Shown here piece after piece: positions 1 through 7,395 of a stretch of DNA of 12,034 nt (position 1 is the stretch's first letter; each line of letters begins with the position of its first letter). Source of the stretch: Streptosporangiaceae bacterium (GTDB lineage: Bacteria; Actinomycetota; Actinomycetes; Streptosporangiales; Streptosporangiaceae); the NCBI GenBank assembly GCA_030045215.1, contig JASIBJ010000627.1, positions 1 through 12,034 of the forward strand, written 5' to 3'. Under the pieces are notes generated by a model, which saw only the letters and a program-made list of their open reading frames with translations, ran no database searches and was not told the DNA's origin. Made by a program: the position numbers and the translations under genes.

Positions 1-22
1 ACTTCACGGTGCCCTGAGGCAT
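1..22 (-). CDS. Cold-shock protein (CspA family), N-terminal 7 codons only, cut by window edge
   Basis: Only the first seven codons lie in the window. They read MPQGTVK, which matches the near-invariant opening of bacterial cold-shock-domain proteins (M-x-x-G-T-V-K-W-F). Proteins of this family are about 65-70 residue single-OB-fold RNA and DNA chaperones that melt secondary structure in mRNA. The start is supported by a strong Shine-Dalgarno run, AGGAGAAGG on the minus strand (plus coordinates 26-34), directly ahead of the ATG. The gene reads leftward out of the window. The identification rests on seven residues plus the ribosome binding site, so it is a good guess and not a proof. A paralogue number cannot be assigned. 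Confidence 0.6.
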
Positions 23-142
23 GTGCCTTCTCCTACTGGGTGATCTCCGGGATCCACGGACGAGGATCCTGGGTCGCCACGACATCGTGCTCGTCATCCG
101 GCCGATACATTGGCCGGACCCGGTGGCACGCGCCGCGTACGC

Positions 143-170
143 AAAATACGAATGCAACCACGTCTATCAA
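143..170 (-). promoter_or_regulatory. Possible vegetative promoter for the cold-shock gene
   Basis: On the minus strand a -35-like TTGATA (plus 165-170) and a -10-like TATTTT (plus 143-148) are separated by 16 bases in an otherwise GC-rich setting. Transcription from here would give a leader of roughly 110 bases before the cold-shock ATG at 22. A long leader is usual for cspA-type genes. The leader also holds two GGATCC copies (50-55 and 64-69) that can pair into a small hairpin just upstream of the ribosome binding site. The promoter call comes from consensus matching only. Confidence 0.35.
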
Positions 171-738
171 ACACCATCGGGCCCGTGAGGGTGTCACGGT
201 CCGGCCGACTTAGCGGAGAACCTCGGTTACGCCGCGACCGTGGTCGGGCATTTTCCCTTTGCTCACCTGCAACTTCGCCTCGTACCGGCCTCGCGGACCG
301 CGGGAAAAGATGAGTTGCGATAGCCGCGGGCCCATCACCCTGCATGCCCCTTGACGAAATGCTGAGTACATGCGATATGCGCTTAAATGGTGCCAGTATT
401 GTCACGAGAATTAGATATTGGGTAATTATGTCCCGTTAGTCCGGCCAGACTTCACCTCCTTCCTCGGATCGGCGATTCGTTGCCCGGCGGCGGCAGCTGT
501 CGCCAGTACCCGGTCAGCGGCATGTTCGGTGTGACGATGGCCGGCGGCGCTCCCGGCACCGCGACCGGGCTGAGCCGGCGCGGGTTGCTCAGGGTTGCAC
601 GGCTGTCAGGGAGCACAGGACTGCCCAATTCACAGCATCTGGTCGTTGCCTGCTCAGCTGATGTGCAGGAAGGCCTGGTGAACTGATCCTGGGTGCAGGG
701 AAGCGAGCGGCCGCGCGGTTGCCGGGGAAAGGATCTCG
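171..738. other. Gene-poor stretch without a convincing coding region
   Basis: The open frames here are short, low-complexity and arginine/proline-rich, with no family motif and no good ribosome binding site, so I regard them as chance frames of GC-rich DNA. Positions 350-440 are clearly more AT-rich than their surroundings, which suggests regulatory DNA. At 452-461 the plus strand carries TCACCTCCTT, the complement of a perfect Shine-Dalgarno sequence, but no start codon with a sensible reading frame follows on the minus strand. Nothing else can be supported. Confidence 0.5.
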
Positions 739-947
739 ATGTCCAGTGTCGCTGTTATGCAGCCTGGACTGGCCATCGGGCGAGCAACCGCGCGGCCGCC
801 GCAGCACGCCTCCGCCGCGCCCTCGCCCCGCGTCTGCGCCGGGCCGTCACAGGACTTCTCCGCAGGGCTGGCGCAGCGCCCCGCACAGCTAGAGCCGCCG
901 GCGGACACGGCTCGAACGAGTCACGGAGCTCTCGCTAGCCGTCATGA

Positions 948-1232
948 CGCCGCGCAGCAAGCCAGGGACGGTGCGCTTCCGCCCGGCCTCGCGCGGCCTG
1001 CCGGGCCCGGCTGCTGGCCTGCCGCACGGTCGGCGAGCGGCGGGCACTGGCCGACATCGAGGCAGCTTTGGACCGGCTTTCCAACGGCCAGCACGGCCGG
1101 TGTGAGCAGTGCCGCGAACCGATCTCGGCGGCGCTGCTGGCCAGGCAGCCGCAGGCTCGATACTGCCCGGCCTGCGCCTGCCTGGCCCTTCAGGCGGGCC
1201 GGGTAGACGCGCGGTCGGCTAAAGCAATTTGA
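948..1232 (+). pseudogene. DksA/TraR-type C4 zinc-finger protein, start-less remnant
   Basis: The frame ending with TGA at 1230-1232 encodes a clear DksA/TraR C-terminal module. A helix (ERRALADIEAALDRLSNGQ) is followed by G-R-C-E-Q-C (cysteine codons at 1101 and 1110) and Y-C-P-A-C (cysteines at 1164 and 1173), giving the four zinc ligands. DksA-like proteins bind the RNA polymerase secondary channel and modulate initiation. The frame has no ATG or GTG between its upstream stop (945-947) and the finger; the only candidates are CTG codons or the TTG at 1068. The expected N-terminal coiled coil is not in frame. Helix-like pieces appear in the other two frames just upstream (T-R-L-E-R-V-T-E-L in about 905-931, and Q-Q-A-R-D-G-A in about 955-975). 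I infer a gene broken by indels, or sequencing errors. It could still be a short protein with a non-canonical start. Confidence 0.55.
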
Positions 1233-1262
1233 CCGCGCCTATTATCATACGCAAACCCATGC

Positions 1263-1304
1263 ATTACAGAACGGTAAATGTGATTTAACTCATACCGTTG
1301 TAAT
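1263..1304. repeat. AT-rich inverted repeat, possible operator or leader stem-loop
   Basis: ATTACAGAACGGTA (1263-1276) pairs with TACCGTTGTAAT (1293-1304): twelve base pairs with a two-base bulge (GA) and a 16-base loop. It lies between the DksA-like remnant and the secreted lysozyme-fold gene, in the most AT-rich spot of the area. No T-run follows, so a factor-independent terminator is less likely than an operator for a dimeric regulator or a structured leader element. This is seen directly; the role is inference. Confidence 0.5.
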
Positions 1305-1509
1305 AGCAATTTCAGCCTACATGGCGGCCGAAGCTACGGCAGAGTAACTTCCTGACAGCACCCTGCGTGCGTGACGGCCGCCGTCGAGCGGCCACCGTCG
1401 CCCTGTCCCTGTGACGAGGTCCGCGCGCCGCCACCCCCGGAACTCCACCGCGGAAGTGCACTGGGTGAAAGCCGAGCGCGCGAGTTGCGCGCCCGACAGA
1501 AGGCTCCAC

Positions 1510-2142
1510 TTGTCCCTCTTCAGGACACCAAACCCCCGTAAGAAGAAGATCACTATCGCGGTGTCGGCCCTAGGAACCGTCGCCGCCGCAGCCGGAGCAA
1601 TCAGCGTCTGGTCAGCAGGCGCAGCGGGCCCGCCCGCCGTCACCGCCCGGCAGCCGTACTCCCTGAGCCAGTCAGCCCCGCACCTAGCCGTCGCGCACGG
1701 CGCTCCGCTGCTGGCTTCCGGCCACGGCGGGCTCGAACTCGATGCATTCACCGCGGTCCTGGCACGTAAGCCGGCCTCAGGCGTCATCGGTAAGCCCGTC
1801 TCGGCTAAGGCCACCAAGAAGAAGCACGCGAAGGCGAGGCCACTGACCCCTAGGCAGATTGCTCGCCGGATGCTCCGCTCCTTTCACTGGCGCGGCTGGG
1901 AGTTCAAGTACCTGAACCTGCTGTGGTCGCGAGAGAGCGGCTGGAATGTGTTCGCCGAGAACCCGTACTCGGGGGCGTATGGCATTCCGCAGGCAGTGCC
2001 CGGCAGCAAGATGGCCAGCGCCGGCCCCGACTGGGAGACCAACGCGCGCACCCAGATTCTCTGGGGCCTGCGCTACATCAAGGCAATGTACGGCTCGCCG
2101 CTGGCCGCCTGGCAGCACGAGCTAGCCACCGGCTGGTACTAA
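1510..2142 (+). CDS. Secreted lysozyme-fold (SLT-like, aggregation-promoting-factor C-terminal type) protein
   Basis: A 210-residue exported protein. Residues 1-40 form a signal peptide: a PRKKK basic patch, a hydrophobic stretch (ITIAVSALGTVAAAAGAISV), then small residues at a probable cleavage site. A low-complexity linker with a lysine-rich KKKHAKAR patch follows, then a C-terminal domain of about 80 residues containing W-S-R-E-S-G-W-N and N-P-x-S-G-A-Y-G-I-P-Q-A. That is the signature of the soluble-lytic-transglycosylase-like fold seen in actinobacterial aggregation-promoting-factor-like proteins; Glu142 is the presumed catalytic acid. The expected role is peptidoglycan cleavage or remodelling outside the membrane. 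I chose TTG at 1510 because AGAAGG (1498-1503) sits six bases ahead and the signal peptide then starts the protein. The longer GTG start at 1411 would put 33 uncharacteristic residues before it. A strong hairpin closes the gene. The fold is fairly certain, the enzymatic activity less so. Confidence 0.85.
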   Translation: MSLFRTPNPRKKKITIAVSALGTVAAAAGAISVWSAGAAGPPAVTARQPYSLSQSAPHLAVAHGAPLLASGHGGLELDAFTAVLARKPASGVIGKPVSAKATKKKHAKARPLTPRQIARRMLRSFHWRGWEFKYLNLLWSRESGWNVFAENPYSGAYGIPQAVPGSKMASAGPDWETNARTQILWGLRYIKAMYGSPLAAWQHELATGWY

Positions 2143-2153
2143 GCGGCTTGACA

Positions 2154-2192
2154 CGGGGACGGTCACCGGCTCCCCTCCGGTGACCGTCCCCG
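2154..2192 (+). terminator. Strong hairpin terminator after the lysozyme-fold gene
   Basis: A perfect 16-bp stem (2154-2169 with 2177-2192, arms based on GGGGACGGTCACCGG) encloses a seven-base loop. It starts 11 bases after the stop codon of the secreted protein gene. There is no T-tract, as is common for terminators in high-GC actinomycetes. Confidence 0.85.
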
Positions 2193-2364
2193 CGGCCCGG
2201 CACCGTGCCCGGCCGACCGCCCCGCTACCCGTCACGCCGCCAGCCCTGACCGGCAGGTCGGATGATCGACGCAGGCTCGCGCGGCTGGGGAGGATTGATG
2301 TCGTCCCAGCGACACCTACCGCACCCAGCCACGGTCGCCGGGGCGATTTGCCCGACTCGGCCGC

Positions 2365-2515
2365 CCGCTGGCTTGCGGGCTCAGGCGGAGAGCTGGGCTT
2401 GGCTTCCGGCTCAGGCCAAGGGCTGGGCTTGGCTTGCGGCTCAGGCCAAGGGCTGGGCTTGGCTTGCGGCTCACGCCGCGGACAGCTGGGCTTGGCTGGC
2501 GGGCTCAGGCGGAGA
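2365..2515. repeat. Minisatellite of about five 30-33 base units
   Basis: Units begin at about 2365 (partial), 2392, 2422, 2452 and 2485. Their lengths are 30, 30, 33 and 31 bases for the last four. All share GCTGGGCTTGGCT followed by GGCTCAG or a close variant; the two central copies differ at a single base. The outer copies resemble each other more (GGGCTCAGGCGGAGA in both) than they resemble the centre. The rightmost unit contains the stop codon of the amidohydrolase (2505-2507). Because unit lengths differ by non-multiples of three, no frame is kept across the whole array, so I treat it as non-coding. Confidence 0.85.
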
Positions 2516-3632
2516 ACGGAGCCGGACTCGTGCCGAGGACCTCGATCTGGTCGATGTCGTCCGGCGCAGCCGCACGCGGGTCGGCCGTCAGTATCGTCTC
2601 CCCGGCGGCGGGGTCGCTCATTGCCGCCAACGCGGCGGCGGTCGGCAGCAGCGCCTGCGCAGGCGCGGCCTCGGCCGTGCTGAACTCCGGCCGGCGCGAG
2701 CGCCCGGCCGCCAGCCTGGCCAGGCCGACCAGCGGCTCGAGCACCTCGATCGGGTAATCGGTGCCGGCCAGCATCGGCACGCCCGCTGCGGCCAGCGCGG
2801 ACCACGGATAGGCCGCCGCGGCCCGCGCCGGTCCGAGTGCCGGAAGCAGGATGCTGGCGTCGGTCACGGCGAACGATGGCTGGATGCCGGCCGTCACGCC
2901 GGCGGCCGCCATGCGGGCAATCAGGTCGTCCGACAGCACGCTGGCGTGCTCGATCCGCGGCGCTGCGGCCGCCATCGCCGTCGGATCGTCATCCCAGGCC
3001 AGGTCGTAGGCGTCGAGCACGGTCAGCACTGCGCGGTCGCCGATCGCGTGCGTGGCGATCCGCCAGCCTCGCGCCGCCAGCGGCTGGATGCGCCGGGCGA
3101 GACCGGCAGCGTCGGTGAACAGCAGCCCCCGGTCGCGGGCGTCGGCGAAGTCCTGGCACATCGCGCACGTGCGCGGGCCGAGCCAGCCGTCGGCGTAGAA
3201 CTTCACGCCGTCCATCCGCAGCCACGGGCCGCAATCGGCGCGGCGGGCATCGAGGTCGGCCTGGCTCGATTCTGCCGCCAGGCCGCTGGCCGCGTAGATG
3301 CGCACCCGGACCGGCAGCGGCGCGGCGGCTTGCGCGGCGATCAGCGCGTCGAGGTAATCCCAGCCGCGCATGCCCATCTCGGTAATCTCGACTAGGCCCA
3401 CGCGGGCCGCCCGCGCCAGCCCGGCGACCAGCCGGCCGGGCAGGCCGGATCCGGCCGGCGGCAGGTCGAGCACGTCCATCGGGGTGCTGCCTGCGCGCGC
3501 GACCCGCTCGTGGAATGCCCGCACGGCCTGCCGGTCGGCCGGAAACCCAACGCCGGCCGCCTGCCGTAGCAGGTGCGCGTGGTGGTCGACGAGGCCAGGG
3601 ACGGTGACCGGCGCTGGTGCGCTCTGCTGCAT
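2505..3632 (-). CDS. Amidohydrolase family protein (YtcJ/imidazolonepropionase-like metal-dependent hydrolase)
   Basis: A 375-residue TIM-barrel metal hydrolase. Visible metal and catalytic elements, in order: H18-x-H20 in V-D-H-H-A-H-L; K144 in G-V-K-F-Y-A-D-G, the probable carboxylated lysine; H195 in T-H-A-I-G-D-R; H229 in I-E-H-A-S; and D292 in A-G-T-D-Y-P-I-E. The K-F-x-x-D-G and T-H-A-x-G-D-x-A combination is typical of the YtcJ-like branch, whose natural substrates are mostly unknown. The protein is shorter than usual YtcJ proteins (around 500 or more residues): it begins almost directly at the P-G-L-V-D strand and lacks most of the N-terminal beta-sandwich. It is cytoplasmic, with no signal peptide. 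The ATG at 3632 has no clear ribosome binding site, but the next upstream gene is divergent and only 89 bases away. The substrate cannot be given. Confidence 0.88.
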   Translation of the reverse strand: MQQSAPAPVTVPGLVDHHAHLLRQAAGVGFPADRQAVRAFHERVARAGSTPMDVLDLPPAGSGLPGRLVAGLARAARVGLVEITEMGMRGWDYLDALIAAQAAAPLPVRVRIYAASGLAAESSQADLDARRADCGPWLRMDGVKFYADGWLGPRTCAMCQDFADARDRGLLFTDAAGLARRIQPLAARGWRIATHAIGDRAVLTVLDAYDLAWDDDPTAMAAAAPRIEHASVLSDDLIARMAAAGVTAGIQPSFAVTDASILLPALGPARAAAAYPWSALAAAGVPMLAGTDYPIEVLEPLVGLARLAAGRSRRPEFSTAEAAPAQALLPTAAALAAMSDPAAGETILTADPRAAAPDDIDQIEVLGTSPAPFSA

Positions 3633-3721
3633 GGTCGCTATTCTGCCTGGGCGATTTGCGCCCGGCAGGGGGCTGAGTAAGGCTGATGCAGCGGAACAGT
3701 TAGGTCAGCAAAGGAGCCAGC
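3633..3721. promoter_or_regulatory. Divergent intergenic region of the amidohydrolase and S9D peptidase genes
   Basis: These 89 bases separate two divergently read genes and must hold the promoters of both unless transcription enters from elsewhere. I do not see an unambiguous -35/-10 pair on either strand. The plus side ends in AAAGGAG, a good ribosome binding site six to seven bases before the GTG at 3722. Tight divergent placement suggests, but does not show, shared control. Confidence 0.5.
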
Positions 3722-6094
3722 GTGGCGTATCAGGTCCCGGCCGGTGACATCGTCGCGATCATTGACGCCCCGCCGACTCCGGTGGCGGCGCTGGCTCCGG
3801 GCCGCCGGTACGCCGCACTGGTGCACTACGAGGCACATCCACCGGTGGCGCTGCTGGCCAGGCCGTTCCTGTCGCTGGCCGGCATCCGAGTTGACCCGGT
3901 GATCGCCGGCCGGCAGCGTACCCGCCGGCTCACCGGCATCTCGGTGCTGTCGGTCGCGGACGATCAGATCCGGCCACTGGAGCTGCCGGCCGGCCAGTCG
4001 GTCAGCGTGCCGGTGTGGGCGCCAGACGGGCGCAGATTCGCGTTCACCGTCGACGAGCCTGATGGCATCGCGGTGTGGGTGGCCGATGCCATCGCCGCGG
4101 TCGCCGCGCCGGTACCAGGATTGCGCGTGCGCGACGTCCTCGGCGGCGACCCCACCTCGGGCGGTTCCACCGTGCGGTGGTCGAGGGACTCCTCGTCGCT
4201 GCTCGTCCTCGGCGCGCCTGCCGGGCCGGCCGAGCTCGCCGCCGAGCCGATCGAGCCGCAGGTCGAGGAGGCGGCGGGCAAGCACTCGCAGATGCTCACG
4301 TTCCAGGACCTGCTGCGGACGACCGCCGACGAGGACATCTTCGAGGCACTGGCGACGACAGTGCCGCTGCGGGTCGAGCCGGGCACCGGCACCGCGACGA
4401 CGCTAGGCCCGGCCGGCCTGTACTACAACCTGGCCGACTCACCCGACGGCCGGCACCTGCTCGTGTACCGGCTGAAGCGTCCGTTCTCGTTCCGGGTGCC
4501 TTATCCGTACTTTGCCCGCACGGTGGAGGTGTGGTCGGCGGCCGGGGAGCCGGAGCGAGTCATCGCCGACCTGCCAGTCAGCGACGAGGTGCCGCGCCAG
4601 GGCGTGCCGACCGGCCCCCGGATGGTGACGTGGGAGGAACCGGTCCCGGCCAGCCTGGTCTGGGCGGAGGCGCTCGACGGCGGCGACCCGCGGGCCGGGG
4701 CCGAGCACCGCGACCAGCTGGTCAGGCTGGGCGCGCCGTTCCGCGCCGAGCCACAGGTCGCAGGCCTGGTCGAGCATCGCTGCCTCGGCTGGTACAGCAT
4801 GGCCGCTCCGGGCCAGCTGATGATGACCGAGCACGACCGGGATCGGCGGTGGCTGACCACGCGGCTGACCGATCTGTCCGTGCAAGAGCAGGGCCGCGTG
4901 ATCTTCGATCACTCGGCCGACGAGGCTTACCTCGACCCCGGAGCTCCGCTCCTGACTGTCGAGCCGAACGGCGCCCGGACGGTCCTGCAGGACGGTGATT
5001 ACATCTACCTGCGCGGCGACGGCGCCAGCCCGGAGGGCGACCGGCCGTTTCTCGACCGGTTCGACCTGACCGACCTGAAGACCGAGCGGCTGTTCCGCTC
5101 TCCGGCCGACGGCTACGAGCAAGTGCTCGGATTCCTGGCCGACGACCGGGACCGCGTGCTGATCTGGCACGAGACCAGGACCAGCCCGCCCAACCTCGCC
5201 GTCGCCCGGCTGAGCAGCGGCGAACGGACCCAGCTCACCGACTGGCCGGATCCGCACCCGCAGCTCACCGGGATGAACAAGCGCATGCTGGCCTACGACC
5301 GGGGCGACGGGGTGCAACTGACCGGCATGCTGCACCTGCCGCCCGGTTATGACCCGGGGCGCGATGGCAGGCTGCCGATGGTTATCTGGGCTTATCCCCA
5401 TGACTATGGCGACGCGGGCACGGCCGGCCAGGTGCGCGGCACGACCGAGCGGTTCACGCGGCTGAGCGCGTCGGAGCCGGTGTGGTTCGTGCTCCGGGGA
5501 TTCGCGGTGCTCCAGAGTGCCACGATGCCGGTGATCGGCGACCCCGAGACCATGAACGACACCTACATCGAGCAGATCTCGGCCGCCGCCACCGCCCACG
5601 TGAAGGCGCTCACCGAGATGGGCATCGCCGACCCTGGCCGGGTGGCCGTGGGCGGCCACAGCTACGGCGCGTTCATGACGGCGAACCTGCTTGCCCATAC
5701 AGACCTGTTTGCCGCCGGCATAGCGCGCAGCGGTGCCTACAACCGCACGCTAACCCCGTTCGGGTTCCAGACCGAGCGCCGGAACTTCTGGGAGGCGACG
5801 GACGTGTACGACCGGGTCTCGCCGTTCCGTTACGCCGACAAGATCACCGCGCCGCTTTTGCTCATCCACGGCGAGCGTGACGCCAACCCCGGTACGTTCC
5901 CGGTCCAGTCGGAGCGGCTGTTCCAGGCGATTCAGGGCACCGGCGGGATCTCGCGGCTGGTGGTCCTGCCGTACGAGAGCCACGGCTATCTGGCCCGCGA
6001 GTCCGTCCTGCATGTCCTCGCCGAGCAACTTGACTGGGTGGACCGCTGGGTGGGCCCGGTCGCGACTGAGGCTGATCCGGACACCGCGAGCTAG
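3722..6094 (+). CDS. S9D family serine peptidase (glutamyl-endopeptidase-like prolyl oligopeptidase)
   Basis: A 790-residue cytoplasmic serine peptidase of the prolyl-oligopeptidase clan. Residues of about 30-500 are the variable beta-propeller that gates access; about 530-780 form the alpha/beta-hydrolase domain. The triad is readable: Ser647 in G-G-H-S-Y-G-A-F-M, Asp720 in H-G-E-R-D-x-N-P-G-T-F-P, and His754 in E-S-H-G-Y. The stretch L-F-A-A-G-I-A-R-S-G-A-Y-N-R-T-L-T-P-F-G-F-Q and the following N-F-W-E-A closely resemble plant chloroplast glutamyl peptidase, which places the protein in S9D and not among the acylaminoacyl peptidases. Family members cleave short peptides after glutamate, and a role in peptide turnover is likely. 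The GTG start is supported by AAAGGAG upstream. The length is normal, the triad intact, and there is no signal peptide. It stands alone on the plus strand and ends in a hairpin shared with the convergent gene. Confidence 0.93.
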   Translation: MAYQVPAGDIVAIIDAPPTPVAALAPGRRYAALVHYEAHPPVALLARPFLSLAGIRVDPVIAGRQRTRRLTGISVLSVADDQIRPLELPAGQSVSVPVWAPDGRRFAFTVDEPDGIAVWVADAIAAVAAPVPGLRVRDVLGGDPTSGGSTVRWSRDSSSLLVLGAPAGPAELAAEPIEPQVEEAAGKHSQMLTFQDLLRTTADEDIFEALATTVPLRVEPGTGTATTLGPAGLYYNLADSPDGRHLLVYRLKRPFSFRVPYPYFARTVEVWSAAGEPERVIADLPVSDEVPRQGVPTGPRMVTWEEPVPASLVWAEALDGGDPRAGAEHRDQLVRLGAPFRAEPQVAGLVEHRCLGWYSMAAPGQLMMTEHDRDRRWLTTRLTDLSVQEQGRVIFDHSADEAYLDPGAPLLTVEPNGARTVLQDGDYIYLRGDGASPEGDRPFLDRFDLTDLKTERLFRSPADGYEQVLGFLADDRDRVLIWHETRTSPPNLAVARLSSGERTQLTDWPDPHPQLTGMNKRMLAYDRGDGVQLTGMLHLPPGYDPGRDGRLPMVIWAYPHDYGDAGTAGQVRGTTERFTRLSASEPVWFVLRGFAVLQSATMPVIGDPETMNDTYIEQISAAATAHVKALTEMGIADPGRVAVGGHSYGAFMTANLLAHTDLFAAGIARSGAYNRTLTPFGFQTERRNFWEATDVYDRVSPFRYADKITAPLLLIHGERDANPGTFPVQSERLFQAIQGTGGISRLVVLPYESHGYLARESVLHVLAEQLDWVDRWVGPVATEADPDTAS

Positions 6095-6146
6095 TGGACG
6101 CGGGGCGTGACAGACCCCTCGTTCCCCCCAAAGGCCGCACCGGAGC

Positions 6147-6175
6147 GCGGACGGGCAGTTTTGCTGCCCGCCCGC
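6147..6175. terminator. Hairpin between convergent genes
   Basis: A 12-bp stem with one A-C mismatch (GCGGACGGGCAG at 6147-6158 with 6164-6175) closes a TTTTG loop. It lies between the S9D peptidase stop (6094) and the stop of the convergent propeller gene (6201), so it can serve as a terminator in both directions. Confidence 0.75.
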
Positions 6176-6200
6176 ACCCCGGCGTCGCGACGGCCGCGGG

Positions 6201-7334
6201 TCAGTGCAGTAGACGGAGCGTGTTGGTGTCGTCGTCGACGTAGTAGATGCCGCTGCCGTGCGGGGCGACGGCCAGGCCGAACAGGGCGCCGGCACCAATC
6301 GGCGCCGGGGGAGTCCGGTCCAGGAACCTTGCCGCGATCTGCACGCCCGCCGGCGTGGTCTCGACGATCCGGCCATCCCCGCCGTTGACGGTGAGGATGT
6401 CACCGTTCGGCGCGATCGCCATTCCGAGCGGCATGTTCAGCTTCCCGCCCGAAGTCACCGTAACGCCGGTGCCGGCGCTGCCCGGCCTGGCCAGAGCGTG
6501 GTGGATCGCAGTGATCGTAGAGTTCTGCGTGTCCGCCACGTACAGCGTGTCGTGGCGGCCGAGCCCGAGGCCGGTGGGACCGAGCACGAAGGCCGACGCG
6601 TTCGTCTGCTCGGCGAAGCCGGAGCCGATGGTGGTCGTCGAGACCAACCGCGGCGCGTGACGGCTGCTCACCAGCAGCGTCAGCCGCAGCACCGTGCCAC
6701 CGTTCACGACCTTGCCGTTCGCCTTCACCGTGCCGTTGAGCACGTTGTCGACGAACAGGTCGACGATGTGGCGGTAGGAGGCCATCGTGGCATCCCACGG
6801 TCCATTGATGCCGCCCCCGCTGAACGTCTCGGCGACCTGGCCGTTACGGTTCAGCACGATCAGGCAGCCTGCCTTGGCCGTCGCCGCCATCCCGTTCTTG
6901 GACGGCGTGCTGCCCACCACAACCCAGCCGCCAGGCAGCACCTCAAGCGCGGTTGTCAGTCCGACGCCGCCAGGGCACTTCCCCGGCAGCGTGCTCGCTT
7001 TGATCGAGGCGAACAGGGTCCGGTGACCGCGCGGGGTTATCTGCACGATCGTGCTGCCCGTGCCCTGCAGGTTGGACTTGTTGTTGAAGTTGCTGACAAG
7101 GACGTTGCCCTTGTGCAGGCGGCCGATGCTCTGGCGGATCACGAAGATCCCATACGGGTTGAGGTCGCCGTTGGCAGGTATCGTCGAGGCGACCGTGCGT
7201 ATATGGCTGAACTGATTAATGAAAGCTGACGAGCCAATCGACGACGCCTCCGCTCCAGGCGCCGCCGCGAGCCCGGCGGTGGTTATGGCCCCAGCTGCTG
7301 CGATCGCAGCGACCACGCGATGACGGAACGGCAT
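6201..7334 (-). CDS. Secreted NHL/YVTN-like beta-propeller protein
   Basis: A 377-residue exported protein with a classical signal peptide: M-P-F-R-H-R, a hydrophobic run to about residue 22, and A-P-G-A-E-A before the likely cut near residue 30. The mature part is made of repeated blade-like units, such as P-Y-G-I-F-V-I, L-G-P-T-G-L-G-L-G-x-x-D-T-L-Y-V-A-D-T-Q-N, L-N-M-P-L-G-M-A-I-A-P-N-G-D-I-L and L-F-G-L-A-V-A-P-H-G-S-G-I-Y-Y-V-D-D. These are typical of NHL or SMP-30-like propellers. No enzyme residues or membrane anchor are visible, so binding or scaffolding outside the cell is the safest description. The ATG at 7334 is preceded by GAAGGGAG at a spacing of about six. The gene lies downstream of ndk on the same strand, but two hairpins in the 182-base gap argue against one transcript. 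Confidence 0.82.
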   Translation of the reverse strand: MPFRHRVVAAIAAAGAITTAGLAAAPGAEASSIGSSAFINQFSHIRTVASTIPANGDLNPYGIFVIRQSIGRLHKGNVLVSNFNNKSNLQGTGSTIVQITPRGHRTLFASIKASTLPGKCPGGVGLTTALEVLPGGWVVVGSTPSKNGMAATAKAGCLIVLNRNGQVAETFSGGGINGPWDATMASYRHIVDLFVDNVLNGTVKANGKVVNGGTVLRLTLLVSSRHAPRLVSTTTIGSGFAEQTNASAFVLGPTGLGLGRHDTLYVADTQNSTITAIHHALARPGSAGTGVTVTSGGKLNMPLGMAIAPNGDILTVNGGDGRIVETTPAGVQIAARFLDRTPPAPIGAGALFGLAVAPHGSGIYYVDDDTNTLRLLH

Positions 7335-7363
7335 GCGATGCTCCCTTCGGAGGCTGGCCGGCG

Positions 7364-7386
7364 GCGGTCAGCACCCGGCTGACCGC
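7364..7386 (-). promoter_or_regulatory. Leader hairpin ahead of the propeller gene
   Basis: GCGGTCAGC (7364-7372) pairs perfectly with GCTGACCGC (7378-7386) around a five-base loop. It lies about 30 bases upstream of the propeller gene start on that strand. It could be a transcript 5' structure, an operator palindrome, or part of the ndk termination region. Confidence 0.5.
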
Positions 7387-7395
7387 ATGAACCGG

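Noticed and set aside
94..405. Minus-strand 103-residue frame in the leader of the cold-shock gene
   Set aside because: Arginine/proline-rich without motif or ribosome binding site; it overlaps the probable cold-shock promoter.
1320..1500. c-di-AMP (ydaO-type) riboswitch ahead of the lysozyme-fold gene
   Set aside because: Only short fragments resemble the consensus and I cannot build its conserved helices and internal pseudoknots; a covariance-model search would decide.
1411..1509. Longer N-terminus of the lysozyme-fold protein from GTG 1411
   Set aside because: A strong ribosome binding site and a standard signal peptide support the TTG at 1510; the upstream 33 residues would bury the signal peptide.
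2122..2805. Minus-strand frame encoding proline/lysine-rich ten-residue repeats (E-P-Q-A-K-P-S-P-W-P)
   Set aside because: The repeats come from the minisatellite, the frame overlaps the well-supported amidohydrolase out of phase, and the outer units break the ten-residue period.
2262..3395. Plus-strand 377-residue frame across the repeat and opposite the amidohydrolase
   Set aside because: It is an arginine/glycine-rich shadow of the real gene on the other strand, with no motifs and no ribosome binding site.
4439..5698. 419-residue minus-strand frame opposite the S9D peptidase
   Set aside because: The opposite strand encodes a complete catalytic triad and propeller; this frame has no family features.
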